From an uncultured bacterium (GTDB lineage Bacteria; Acidobacteriota; Aminicenantia; Aminicenantales; Saccharicenantaceae), in contig CALEUG010000004.1 in the NCBI GenBank assembly GCA_937920515.1, positions 186,001 through 250,000 on the forward strand: DNA of 64,000 bases, in the 5' to 3' direction. Shown in pieces: positions 26,422-34,480 of this stretch (positions are counted from its first letter, which is position 1; each line of letters opens with the position of its first letter). The translations under genes and the position numbers were made by a program. The notes under the pieces are model-generated. The model ran no database searches. It was not told the DNA's origin and saw only the letters and a program-made list of their open reading frames with translations.

Positions 26422-26450
26422 ATTATAGCAAATAGCTGAATTAGTGTTAA
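26422..26450 (-). promoter_or_regulatory. Putative purF promoter
   Basis: On the minus strand TTAACA (26450-26445) and a perfect TATAAT (26427-26422) are 17 bases apart. The predicted start is about 20 bases before the purF ATG at 26393. I see no PurR-like site and no guanine-riboswitch-sized leader. Confidence 0.6.
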
Positions 26451-26538
26451 TTGAACCCGAAAAGATTAGGAAGGTGTGGCCGGGCCTGGTCCTGGCAGCC
26501 GATCAGGGGCTCGACTCGCTTTTTCAGCCGCCGCTTAG

Positions 26539-26582
26539 CTTAACCGAAAATTAACATTTCCTTCGCTTTATCTTTACAGGAT
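26539..26582 (+). promoter_or_regulatory. Putative Pho box: four 11-bp direct repeats
   Basis: Four consecutive 11-base units start at 26539, 26550, 26561 and 26572. Three carry TTAAC, TTAAC and TTTAC at the same phase; the third is weaker (TTCGC). An 11-bp direct-repeat period is the architecture of PhoB/PhoP sites. The array lies just before a possible TATGCT -10 (26588-26593) with no good -35, as expected for an activator that replaces -35 contacts. It precedes porin-pstSCAB-phoU, and phoB is the next gene after that. Binding is inferred. Confidence 0.6.
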
Positions 26583-26606
26583 AGTTCTATGCTTTCCTCT
26601 CGCTGA

Positions 26607-26636
26607 CCGGAGCTTCCAAGGCGCCTGGGAGTCCGG
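26607..26636 (+). other. Hairpin in the 5' leader of the phosphate operon
   Basis: CCGGA (26607-26611) pairs with TCCGG (26632-26636). Inside it CTTCCA pairs with TGGGAG (one G-T pair), giving an imperfect stem with a small loop. It ends about 10 bases before the GAGGAGG ribosome-binding site of the porin gene. It may set message stability or translation; no riboswitch family is recognised. Confidence 0.35.
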
Positions 26637-26658
26637 CAAAAAAATTTGAGGAGGAAAA

Positions 26659-27753
26659 ATGATTGCAAAAAGAAAATCAAACAAAGCCATGACTTCATCC
26701 CGGCTGGTGCCTGTTCTGCTGGCCACAATTGTTATCAGCCTTTTCTTCTGGCTGTCACCTGCTTCCGCCCAGCAAAAATTTTCCGGGACGGTTTTCTTCG
26801 ATTACACCTATTACCTTTCCAACAACGGACCCATTACCACCCCGCCGTCCAACAATCCCAATTTCAAGAACAACTTCATGCACTTCCGCCGGGTCTACTT
26901 CCGCTATGATAACAAGATTAACGACAACATCAGTTTCCGTCTGACCCTGGATGGCGACCACCTCAAAGCCACAGATGCTTCCAACAAACCTGACGACAAG
27001 TTCCGTCCCTATCTCAAGCACATGTACCTGCAGATAAATAATCTTATTCCCGCTGCAGATATCAAAATCGGTATGGCTGATACCATAACCTTCAAGATGG
27101 CCGAGGACCGCTGGGGATACCGCAGCGTGGCCAAGACGCTCATGGATGGTTATAAAGATATAACCGGTAAAGAAGTGGATGCCTCCAGCGCCGACATTGG
27201 CATCAATCTCACCGGAAAGCTTGTCCGCCAGGTTCGCTACGGCGTGATGTTATCAAGCGGAGAAGGCTACACCAAGCCGGAGAAAGACAAACATAAAAAA
27301 CTCAGTTCCTACCTTCAGTTGATTCCGGTACCCGGTCTGTCGTTAGTCGGTTATATAGATTACGAAAAGCAGGATGTCGGGGCCAACGCTTATACCTATA
27401 AAGCCGACATGTACGTTGAATTCATACCCAACCTGACTCTGGGAGCTGAATATTTTATTTACCGCAACGACAAAAACCTCCTAAACGGCGAGCGCTATGA
27501 CCGCTCCGGCCTTTCGGTCTTCGGGCGTTATAATCTTATCCCGGAGAAATTGAACCTGTTCGCCCGCTTTGACCGATACGAACCAAACACCCTGGCTGAC
27601 CTGGACGAAATTTCCCTTATCATTGCTGGCCTGGACTGGGCTCCGCTGCACAGCAGCTTCAAATTGCAGCCGAACATCTGGGTCTACGATTACAAAGACC
27701 CGCTGAAAAAGAATGACCTTATTTTTAACCTGACTTTTTTGATGAGCTTTTAA
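26659..27753 (+). CDS. Outer-membrane porin of the phosphate operon
   Basis: A 364-residue beta-barrel. A signal peptide (about 1-38, ending SPASAQQ) is followed by alternating strands such as HFRRVYFRYDNKINDNISFRL-type repeats, ending in the aromatic C-terminus FNLTFLMSF. It resembles the phosphate/polyphosphate porin group (OprO/OprP-like) in size and layout, and its place before pstS supports uptake of phosphate across the outer membrane. The ribosome-binding site GAGGAGG is strong. Selectivity is inferred from context; I cannot identify the Arg ladder with certainty. Confidence 0.8.
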   Translation: MIAKRKSNKAMTSSRLVPVLLATIVISLFFWLSPASAQQKFSGTVFFDYTYYLSNNGPITTPPSNNPNFKNNFMHFRRVYFRYDNKINDNISFRLTLDGDHLKATDASNKPDDKFRPYLKHMYLQINNLIPAADIKIGMADTITFKMAEDRWGYRSVAKTLMDGYKDITGKEVDASSADIGINLTGKLVRQVRYGVMLSSGEGYTKPEKDKHKKLSSYLQLIPVPGLSLVGYIDYEKQDVGANAYTYKADMYVEFIPNLTLGAEYFIYRNDKNLLNGERYDRSGLSVFGRYNLIPEKLNLFARFDRYEPNTLADLDEISLIIAGLDWAPLHSSFKLQPNIWVYDYKDPLKKNDLIFNLTFLMSF

Positions 27754-27777
27754 GCAAACCAAATTAAGGAGGAAAAT

Positions 27778-28710
27778 ATGAAAAAATTATTTAACAGAGG
27801 ACTTAAAAACCTTGTGGCCCGGATTGGCATCCTGGCCCTGCTGGCCGGGCTCATCCTGGGGCTAACCGCGCCGGCTTCGGCCCAGAAAAAAATGCTTCAG
27901 GTCAAGGGTTCTGACACCATGGTTAACCTGGTGCAGATTCTGGCCGAAGAATATATGGCCCAAAAACCCGGCCCGGCCATTGCCGTCCTGGGAGGCGGTT
28001 CCGGCACCGGGATTACGGCCATCATCAACGGCACCTGTGATATCGCCAATCACTCCAGAGAATGGAAGCAGAAGGAACTGGACCTGGCCTACGAAAAAGG
28101 AGTCAGACCCAGAATCTTCGCCATCGCCGTCGATGCCCTGAGCATAATTGTCAACGAGAAAAATCCGGTGGAGACTCTGACCATGGCCCAGGTCGGTTCC
28201 ATTTTCCGCGGCGAAATCAAGAACTGGAAAGTCCTGGGCGGACCCGACCAGAAAATCTCTCTCTATGGCCGTCAATCCAATTCGGGAACCTATTCCTTCC
28301 TGCAGGAGCACGTGCTCAACAACAAAAATTATTCTCCGGACGTGAAGGAAATGAACGGCAACGCCCAGATAATAGAAGCGGTAACCCAGGACCTGTCAGG
28401 CATCGGGTACGTGGGCGTTGGCTACCTGTACGATGAAAAAGGTGAGGTCAGGAAAGGCCTCAAGGTCCTTAAAATCAAAAAGGATGACAACTCGCCAGCG
28501 TACTCGCCTCTGGACAAGGAAGCCGTTTACTCGGCCAGGTACGCTATTTCCCGACCCCTCTACCAGTCAACCAACGGAAAACCTTCGGCCGCCGCAGCCG
28601 ATTTCATCCGTTTTGTGCTCAGCCCCGCCGGTCAGGCCATAGTGGAGAAAGAAGGATTCTTCAAAGTTGGCAAAGAATTGATGGAGCAGAACGAGAAGAA
28701 CCTTAGATAA
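27778..28710 (+). CDS. pstS: Phosphate-binding protein PstS
   Basis: A 310-residue periplasmic phosphate-binding protein. The signal peptide (1-36) ends TAPASAQ. Phosphate-contact motifs are GSDTM at 44-48, GGGSGTG near 72-78 and SNSGTY at 167-172, all standard. RPLYQSTNGKP near 262 is also conserved. It delivers phosphate to PstCAB. It follows the porin after 24 bases, with AAGGAGG five bases before its ATG. Confidence 0.95.
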   Translation: MKKLFNRGLKNLVARIGILALLAGLILGLTAPASAQKKMLQVKGSDTMVNLVQILAEEYMAQKPGPAIAVLGGGSGTGITAIINGTCDIANHSREWKQKELDLAYEKGVRPRIFAIAVDALSIIVNEKNPVETLTMAQVGSIFRGEIKNWKVLGGPDQKISLYGRQSNSGTYSFLQEHVLNNKNYSPDVKEMNGNAQIIEAVTQDLSGIGYVGVGYLYDEKGEVRKGLKVLKIKKDDNSPAYSPLDKEAVYSARYAISRPLYQSTNGKPSAAAADFIRFVLSPAGQAIVEKEGFFKVGKELMEQNEKNLR

Positions 28711-28736
28711 AGACGGGCCCGGAGGAATTGCATATC

Positions 28737-29642
28737 ATGGTGTCGGTAAAGAAGAAGGGTGTTCTCGGAGACGTGAAGGAGAGCCTTATTAAGAAGGTTT
28801 TCCAGGCCAGCGGACTGCTGGCCATCATCGTTCTCCTGGGAATCTTTGCCCTTCTTCTTTACACCTCCATACCGGCCTTCCGCGAAGTAAGCCTCAAAGA
28901 ATTTCTAACCTCAACCGGCTGGGACCCGACCTCGCCCGAAAAGCCCGAATACGGCCTGCTGTCGATGCTGGCCAGCACCATCATGGTGACCCTGGGAGCG
29001 CTGCTCATAGCCTTCCCGGTCGGGCTGGCCGTGGCGGCTTACCTGTCTGACGTGGCCAGCCCCAGAGCCAGAGAAATAATAAAGCCCGTGGTGGAATTGC
29101 TGGCGGCCATTCCCTCGGTCGTGGTCGGATTTATAGGCATTACCCTGGTCGGTCCATTGATCGCTAAAACTTTCAAGCTAAGTCATGGCCTGACCGCCCT
29201 GAACGGCAGCCTGCTGCTGGCCGTGATGGCCCTGCCCACCATCATCAGCATTTCTGAAGATTCTCTGAATGCCGTCCCTGTTTCTTATGTTGAAGCTTCT
29301 CTGGCCCTCGGAGCTAACCGCTGGCAAACCCTGGTCCGGGTAAAGATTCCGGCCGCCATCTCAGGAATAATTGCCTCTTTTATGCTGGGCATGGGTCGGG
29401 CCATAGGCGAGACTATGACCGTGCTTATGGCCACCGGCAATGCCAGGGCCTTCCCCCATGGCTTCCTGCAATCGGTCAGAACCCTGACCGCCACCATCGC
29501 CATCGAACTGGGGGAGGTTCCGTATTACACCACCCACTATTATGCCCTGTTCGCCATAGGCCTGGTTCTGTTCATCATGACCTTCTTCCTCAACCTGACC
29601 GCTGACATCATCTTAGAAAAACAGAAGAGGAAGCTGCAGTGA
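28737..29642 (+). CDS. pstC: Phosphate ABC transporter permease PstC
   Basis: A 301-residue inner-membrane permease with six helices. The transporter loop that docks on PstB reads SLALGANRWQTLVRVKIPAAISG near 183-205. LAAIPSVVVGFIG and GMGRAIGETMTVLMATGNA are PstC signatures. The ATG at 28737 has GGAGG about 11 bases upstream; a TTG nine bases earlier is also in frame. It overlaps pstA by GTGA. Confidence 0.94.
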   Translation: MVSVKKKGVLGDVKESLIKKVFQASGLLAIIVLLGIFALLLYTSIPAFREVSLKEFLTSTGWDPTSPEKPEYGLLSMLASTIMVTLGALLIAFPVGLAVAAYLSDVASPRAREIIKPVVELLAAIPSVVVGFIGITLVGPLIAKTFKLSHGLTALNGSLLLAVMALPTIISISEDSLNAVPVSYVEASLALGANRWQTLVRVKIPAAISGIIASFMLGMGRAIGETMTVLMATGNARAFPHGFLQSVRTLTATIAIELGEVPYYTTHYYALFAIGLVLFIMTFFLNLTADIILEKQKRKLQ

Positions 29643-30523
29643 AAAGCTCGGTCAAAAAAAGCCGCCGGCATTTCAGGAGCCAGCTGACTCAGTTTGTCGG
29701 TTTCCTGGCCCTTAGAATTTCTGTCTACTCAGTTCTTTTTATGCTTCTGTACTTTTTCTACGACCTGGGGAGCAAGGGTCTCGGGGCCATTTCCTGGGAA
29801 TTCCTGAGCCAGGTGCCGCGACGGGGCATGACCGAAGGGGGCATCCTGCCGGCCATTGTCGGAACCTTTCTGGTTACCCTGATAACTGCTCTGTTTGCCG
29901 TGCCGCTGGGCATGGCCGCAGCCATATACCTTAATGAATACGCCAGGGCCGGACGCCTGACCAGGTTAATCAGGCTGTCCATCAGGAATCTGGCCGGTGT
30001 CCCTTCCATAGTCTACGGGCTTTTTGGCGTCATCCTGTTCGTAAATATTCTTAAGTTCGGGACCTCAATCCTCTCGGCCGGGTTGACCCTCGGCCTGCTG
30101 ACCCTGCCCTGGACCATCACCGCCAGCGAGGAAGCCCTGAAATCCGTGCCTGATTCATACCGGGAAGGAGCCCTGGCCCTGGGCGCCACCAAATGGCAGA
30201 TGATCAGAACCAACGTTCTGCCCTACTCCATACCCGGAATGCTGACCGGGGCAGTCCTGGGCCTGGCCAGGGCGGCCGGGGAAACAGCTCCGATCATGTT
30301 TACCGGGGCTGCCTTCTACCTGCCTTTTCTGCCGCGGTCATTCAAGGACCAGTTCATGGCCCTTCCTTATCATATCTACATCATGGCCACCCAGCATCAC
30401 GCGATAGACAAAGCCCGGTTTCTGGCCTATGGAACTGCCTTAGTGCTGGTAGCGTTTGTGGTCCTGTTCAACCTGGGAGCCATCCTGGTGCGAGCCAGGC
30501 TCAGAAGAAAGTGGAGACACTGA
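29639..30523 (+). CDS. pstA: Phosphate ABC transporter permease PstA
   Basis: A 294-residue permease with six helices. Signatures are [13 protein letters not shown] near 117-129, [18 protein letters not shown] near 178-195 and [19 protein letters not shown]. The start is GTG at 29639, overlapping the pstC stop. It pairs with PstC to form the channel in the inner membrane. The basic N-terminus ([12 protein letters not shown]) precedes the first helix. Confidence 0.94.
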   Translation: MKSSVKKSRRHFRSQLTQFVGFLALRISVYSVLFMLLYFFYDLGSKGLGAISWEFLSQVPRRGMTEGGILPAIVGTFLVTLITALFAVPLGMAAAIYLNEYARAGRLTRLIRLSIRNLAGVPSIVYGLFGVILFVNILKFGTSILSAGLTLGLLTLPWTITASEEALKSVPDSYREGALALGATKWQMIRTNVLPYSIPGMLTGAVLGLARAAGETAPIMFTGAAFYLPFLPRSFKDQFMALPYHIYIMATQHHAIDKARFLAYGTALVLVAFVVLFNLGAILVRARLRRKWRH

Positions 30524-30525
30524 CC

Positions 30526-31311
30526 ATGGAAAGCAGCCACATTGCCATTCCCGAAGGAAAACCTAAAATCCAGATAGAAAACCTGAGCCTGTTCTACGGC
30601 CCAAAACTGGTACTTAATAACATTTCCCTGGTTATCCCGGAAAACAAAGTCACGGCTATAATTGGCCCCTCGGGCTGCGGCAAATCCAGCTTTATTCGAA
30701 TTCTCAACAGGATGAACGACCTTATCCCGGAAGCCCGGGTAGAAGGGCAGGTGTGGATTGATGGTGAAAACATTTACGACAAAGACGTGGACCTGGTAGC
30801 CCTGCGCAAAAAGGTGGGCATGGTCTTCCAGAAACCAAACCCTTTTCCCAAATCTATCTTTGATAACATCGCCTATGGGCTGAAAATCGGCAACCACCGC
30901 GGCCAGGCCGAGCTGGAACAGGTGGTCGAAAGGAGCCTGAGGCAGGCCGCCCTCTGGGATGAAGTTAAGGACCGCCTGCACCAGAATGCCCTCAAGCTGT
31001 CCGGTGGCCAGCAGCAGAGGTTGTGCATCGCCCGGGCCCTGGCCGTTGAGCCGGAAATAATATTATTTGACGAGCCCTGTTCAGCCATCGACCCCATCGC
31101 CACGGCCAGGGTTGAGGAATTGATTCACCAGCTCAAGAAAGATTACACCGTGGTCATCGTTACCCATAACATGCAGCAGGCCGCCCGGGTTTCCGATTAC
31201 ACAGCTTTCCTCTGGCTGGGCGAACTTATAGAGTACGACCGCACCGAAAAGATTTTCACCAACCCGGCCAACAAGATGACCGAAGACTATATAACCGGGC
31301 GATTTGGCTGA
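30526..31311 (+). CDS. pstB: Phosphate ABC transporter ATPase PstB
   Basis: A 261-residue ABC ATPase. Walker A is GPSGCGKSS at 47-55, the Q-loop follows in [18 protein letters not shown], the signature is LSGGQQQR at 158-165, Walker B is IILFDEP, and the H-loop is [13 protein letters not shown]. All match PstB closely. The ATG at 30526 has GGAG nine bases upstream; the frame is open further back through pstA but that part is not PstB-like. phoU follows 12 bases later. Confidence 0.96.
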   Translation: MESSHIAIPEGKPKIQIENLSLFYGPKLVLNNISLVIPENKVTAIIGPSGCGKSSFIRILNRMNDLIPEARVEGQVWIDGENIYDKDVDLVALRKKVGMVFQKPNPFPKSIFDNIAYGLKIGNHRGQAELEQVVERSLRQAALWDEVKDRLHQNALKLSGGQQQRLCIARALAVEPEIILFDEPCSAIDPIATARVEELIHQLKKDYTVVIVTHNMQQAARVSDYTAFLWLGELIEYDRTEKIFTNPANKMTEDYITGRFG

Positions 31312-31323
31312 GCGGAGGACCGG

Positions 31324-31998
31324 ATGAGCGAACGAGTCTTTGACCAGGAATTGAGGGAGCTCAAAGGGGAAATAGCCGAACTCATGGCTGTTATCCGAGA
31401 GGCTTTTCACCTGACCGCAGAACTCCTGGCCAGGCAGGATTTATCCCTGGCCGACAGGATAGGCGAGCTGGAAAAGAAATCCGACAGCCTGGAGACCGAG
31501 CTGCAGAAAAGAGCCGCCACTCTGATTGCCCTGAATCAACCGGTAGCCCGAGACCTGCGCATGCTGCTGGTATCCATGAACGTGGCCCACGAACTGGAGA
31601 GAATCGCCGACCAGTGCCTTAACATCAGCCAGCGCCTTGAAGAAACCAGGGATGCTCTACCTGTCGACTGGCCGCCGGAAATCGTGGAAATGGTTTCCCG
31701 GACCAGAGACCTGTTGAACTCGGCCACGGGCGCCTATCTCCAGAACGATGAAGAGCTGGCCAGCCAGGCTATCGGGCAGGACCTTTTCCTGGATGACCTG
31801 AAATCTGCGGTCATGCATAGATATCTTGATTTGATAAATAAAAGGGCCGTGGACCCGGCCCGGGCCGTCCTCTTTATCCTGGTGAGCCGTCATCTGGAAA
31901 AGATAGGGGACCTGGCCAAAAATATAGCCGAAGAATCATATTACCTGATACGGGGAGAATTCATAAAACACCTGCGCTTGCCCGATATCTACCATTGA
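31324..31998 (+). CDS. phoU: Phosphate signalling protein PhoU
   Basis: A 224-residue all-helical protein made of two similar three-helix bundles. Each carries the acidic metal-binding pattern of PhoU: MNVAHELERIADQCLNIS near 80-97 and LVSRHLEKIGDLAKNIAEE near 181-199. It links the PstSCAB transporter to the phosphate two-component system in the cytoplasm. It is the last gene of the porin-pst operon. It starts 12 bases after pstB. Confidence 0.93.
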   Translation: MSERVFDQELRELKGEIAELMAVIREAFHLTAELLARQDLSLADRIGELEKKSDSLETELQKRAATLIALNQPVARDLRMLLVSMNVAHELERIADQCLNISQRLEETRDALPVDWPPEIVEMVSRTRDLLNSATGAYLQNDEELASQAIGQDLFLDDLKSAVMHRYLDLINKRAVDPARAVLFILVSRHLEKIGDLAKNIAEESYYLIRGEFIKHLRLPDIYH

Positions 31999-32017
31999 GC
32001 CAGGCCTAAATTTTGTG

Positions 32018-32046
32018 TGGACAGACAGACCCCTCATTAATATAAA
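32018..32046 (+). promoter_or_regulatory. Putative promoter for phoB
   Basis: TGGACA (32018-32023) and TATAAA (32041-32046), each one base off consensus, are separated by exactly 17 bases. The start would be about 12 bases before the phoB ATG at 32065. This gives the regulator basal expression apart from the Pho-box promoter of the operon. Confidence 0.55.
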
Positions 32047-32064
32047 ATAAGGTGGCGAGCAAAA

Positions 32065-32763
32065 ATGGCCAGAACCATCGCTGTCCTCGACGATGAAGAA
32101 GACATCCTGAAACTGATCGAGACCCATCTTACCCGGGCCGGCTTCAGGGTGGAGACCTTCTCCAGGCCCGAATCTTTCCTTAGATACATCGAACATAAAC
32201 AACCGGACCTGATACTCCTGGATCTGATGCTTCCTGGCAGCGACGGGCTGGAAATCTGTCGTTACTTAAAAAGCCGACCGGAAAAATCTTCCATCCCCAT
32301 CATCATGCTGACCGCCCGGTCCCAGGAAGCCGACCGGGTGACCGGCCTGGAAATGGGGGCAGACGATTACGTCACCAAGCCGTTTTCTCTGCGCGAGCTT
32401 GAAGCCAGGATCAAGGCGGTGCTCAGGCGCCAGGACAAGCCGGCCGCGTTCAGCCCGGCCGAGAAGAAACTGGCCGGGGGGAAGCTCATCATCAACCCGG
32501 AAAAACACGAGGTGCTGCTCAAGGGGCAACCGGTCGAACTCTCACTGAGCGAGTTCCGCATCCTGGAATTGCTGTCCTCCAGGCCGGGTCGGGTCTTTAC
32601 CAGAGACGAAATTCTTGACCACCTCTGGGGCCACGAAAAAGTGGTCATTCCCAGGACGGTGGATGTCCATATCCGGCATCTCAGAGAAAAACTGGGAGCG
32701 CTGGCCTCCCTCATCCAGAGCGTACGTGGCGTGGGATATAAATACGAAGAAGCCGGGCGGTAA
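32065..32763 (+). CDS. phoB: PhoB-like response regulator (OmpR family)
   Basis: A 232-residue response regulator. The receiver domain (1-120) has the acidic pocket D9-D10, phosphorylation site D53 in LILLDLMLPG, a Thr in MLTARS and a Lys in VTKPFS. The C-terminal winged helix (about 135-230) ends in RTVDVHIRHLREKLG and VRGVGYKY. Position after phoU makes PhoB the best call. No PhoR-type histidine kinase follows; the next genes lie on the other strand. Its cognate kinase must be elsewhere. Confidence 0.9.
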   Translation: MARTIAVLDDEEDILKLIETHLTRAGFRVETFSRPESFLRYIEHKQPDLILLDLMLPGSDGLEICRYLKSRPEKSSIPIIMLTARSQEADRVTGLEMGADDYVTKPFSLRELEARIKAVLRRQDKPAAFSPAEKKLAGGKLIINPEKHEVLLKGQPVELSLSEFRILELLSSRPGRVFTRDEILDHLWGHEKVVIPRTVDVHIRHLREKLGALASLIQSVRGVGYKYEEAGR

Positions 32764-32824
32764 TCCTGCTGCCGCTGTCGCTCATCCCCGGGTTTCTGGT
32801 CGGGGGCTTCTGAACAACTCTGGC

Positions 32825-32920
32825 TCAGGATTTCTTTTTTCTGAGAATCCTCCAGAGAAAAAAGACCAGGGCCCCAAAATTAAGCCCCAGGATCAGGACC
32901 ATCCAGGTTATAACTTCCAT
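32825..32920 (-). CDS. MetS-like small subunit of the NSS transporter (31 residues)
   Basis: A 31-codon gene in the minus strand: MEVITWMVLILGLNFG, then a hydrophobic run, then a basic tail ending RKKKS. One membrane helix with a positively charged cytoplasmic end matches the MetS type of small partner found directly after MetP/NSS symporters. GAGGA lies five bases before its ATG, within the last codons of the symporter gene, and the ATG falls two bases after that gene's stop. Too short for usual gene finding. The call rests on size, topology and position. Confidence 0.7.
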   Translation of the reverse strand: MEVITWMVLILGLNFGALVFFLWRILRKKKS

Positions 32921-32921
32921 C

Positions 32922-34382
32922 TCATTCCTCGTCTTCCACCGGTTTACGGGTCCAGCGGGCCAGACGGCGGTTTAACAGCAGAACAATGACTAACAATAGC
33001 AGCCATTGAAAAAGAATGGTGCCGGCCGAACTGGTCTTGAAGGGATGCCACCAGGTTTTCCTGTCCCAGCCGATGGCCTGGTAAAACCACCAGCCGGTAA
33101 CCGTCAGAAAGATGACAGGAGAGATGTATCTCAGAATAAAGGTCCACCAGCGGCCGAGCTTAAGGTCTGCCCCGGCATTGATTTCCCGCCTCAGTTTTTC
33201 CAGCCCGTATTTCCTGGCGGCCAGCATCGTCCAGAAACCGCTGACCAGCAGGGCCATGCCCCAGACCCAGTCCTGGTTCAACAAGAAAGAAGGGAAAGCA
33301 GCCGCGGGCAGTCCCAGGAGCAGGCAGCTCAGGATAACCACCAGGGTGCTTTTTTTTCGGGTCCAGCCAAAATCCATCAGGGCCCTGGCTCCGAGTTCCA
33401 CCTGAGCAATCAAAGAACTTATGGCCGCAAACAGCATGGCCAGAAAAAAGACAGGTGCCACCAGCGTTCCGCCCTGCATCCTGGGAAACAAACCGGCCAG
33501 CGAAATGAAGGTAAGTCCCATGTTGTCGGATAGGGAAGCCCGGGCAGCCCCGATGTCTGGAGAAAGGGCAAAAATGGTGGGAATAACGGCCATGGCCGCC
33601 AGAAGGGCGGATGAATTATCACCGAAACCGACGACCAGGCAGTTCTGGGGAATATCGTCTCTTCTGCTGGTATAAACGGCATAAGTCAGCAGCAACCCCC
33701 AGCCAGCCCCGGTGGACCAGGCCGACTGGGTAAAGGCCTGGAGCCAGGTGGCCGGGTCGGCCAGTTTTGACCAGTCGGGCACAAAAAGATAGCGCAGACC
33801 GAGATCGGCCCCGGGCAGGGTAACTGCCCGCAGGGCAGCCACGACCAGGAACAGAAACAAGGAAGGCACCAGAATTTTATTAATTCTCTCCACCCCTTTA
33901 TGAATGCCCCGATATATGATCAGGCCGCACAGGCCGATGGCCAGCGCCTGGAAAAATATGTTCTGCCATCGGTTGTGAAGAAAGTTATTCCAGAGGGCAG
34001 CCGTGTCCACTCCCTGGCGAAAAGCGCCCTGCAGGGATAGCACAAAATACTTGGCGCACCAGCCGGTGATCACGGAATAATAAAAAGTTATTAGCATACA
34101 TACGGCCACCATCCAGCCGCCCATCCAGGTAAACTTTTCCCCGACAAAATCACGAAAGCCACCTATTGGGCCCAGCCTGGTTTTTCTCCCAATTGACATC
34201 TCGATCATCAGCAACGGGGCCGACCACAGCAGAAGCGCCAGCAGATAAACCAGGACAAAAACCCCACCGCCGTACTGGGCAGCCATCCGGGGAAAACGCC
34301 AGATGTTACCTGTTCCCACGGCCATGCCGATGGCCGCAGCCACAAATCCCAGCCTGGAAACGAATTGCTCTCTCTCTCTCAA
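32922..34382 (-). CDS. Sodium-dependent amino-acid/neurotransmitter symporter (NSS family)
   Basis: A 486-residue LeuT-fold symporter with about 12 helices. The first helix carries the NSS hallmark LGFVAAAIGMAVGTGNIWRFP near residues 10-31, where sodium and substrate bind; GLLLTYAVYTSRRDD-like and SSALLAAM segments follow. It takes up an amino acid with sodium. The substrate cannot be read. The start is TTG at 34382, supported by GGAGG five bases upstream in a purine-rich repeat (GAGAGAGAGAG). The adjoining 31-residue gene suggests a MetPS-like two-part transporter. Sodium coupling fits the sodium-type ATP synthase c subunit in this window. Confidence 0.88.
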   Translation of the reverse strand: MREREQFVSRLGFVAAAIGMAVGTGNIWRFPRMAAQYGGGVFVLVYLLALLLWSAPLLMIEMSIGRKTRLGPIGGFRDFVGEKFTWMGGWMVAVCMLITFYYSVITGWCAKYFVLSLQGAFRQGVDTAALWNNFLHNRWQNIFFQALAIGLCGLIIYRGIHKGVERINKILVPSLFLFLVVAALRAVTLPGADLGLRYLFVPDWSKLADPATWLQAFTQSAWSTGAGWGLLLTYAVYTSRRDDIPQNCLVVGFGDNSSALLAAMAVIPTIFALSPDIGAARASLSDNMGLTFISLAGLFPRMQGGTLVAPVFFLAMLFAAISSLIAQVELGARALMDFGWTRKKSTLVVILSCLLLGLPAAAFPSFLLNQDWVWGMALLVSGFWTMLAARKYGLEKLRREINAGADLKLGRWWTFILRYISPVIFLTVTGWWFYQAIGWDRKTWWHPFKTSSAGTILFQWLLLLVIVLLLNRRLARWTRKPVEDEE

Positions 34383-34423
34383 CCTGACCTCCGCGGATTC
34401 TCGGTGAGCGGTTCAAAGAGAGC

Positions 34424-34453
34424 ATTATAAGAAATTCCGGCGACAAGAAACAA
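34424..34453 (-). promoter_or_regulatory. Putative promoter for the NSS symporter
   Basis: On the minus strand TTGTTT (34453-34448) and a perfect TATAAT (34429-34424) are 18 bases apart, about 35 bases before the TTG start at 34382. Confidence 0.45.
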
Positions 34454-34480
34454 ACTGATTTTAGAAAAAATGTGAAGCGG

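Noticed and set aside
26394-26658. Purine riboswitch in the purF-porin gap
   Set aside because: The purF leader predicted from its promoter is only about 20 bases, too short for an aptamer.
30193-30525. Upstream extension of pstB through pstA
   Set aside because: The extra residues are out-of-frame pstA; PstB begins at 30526.
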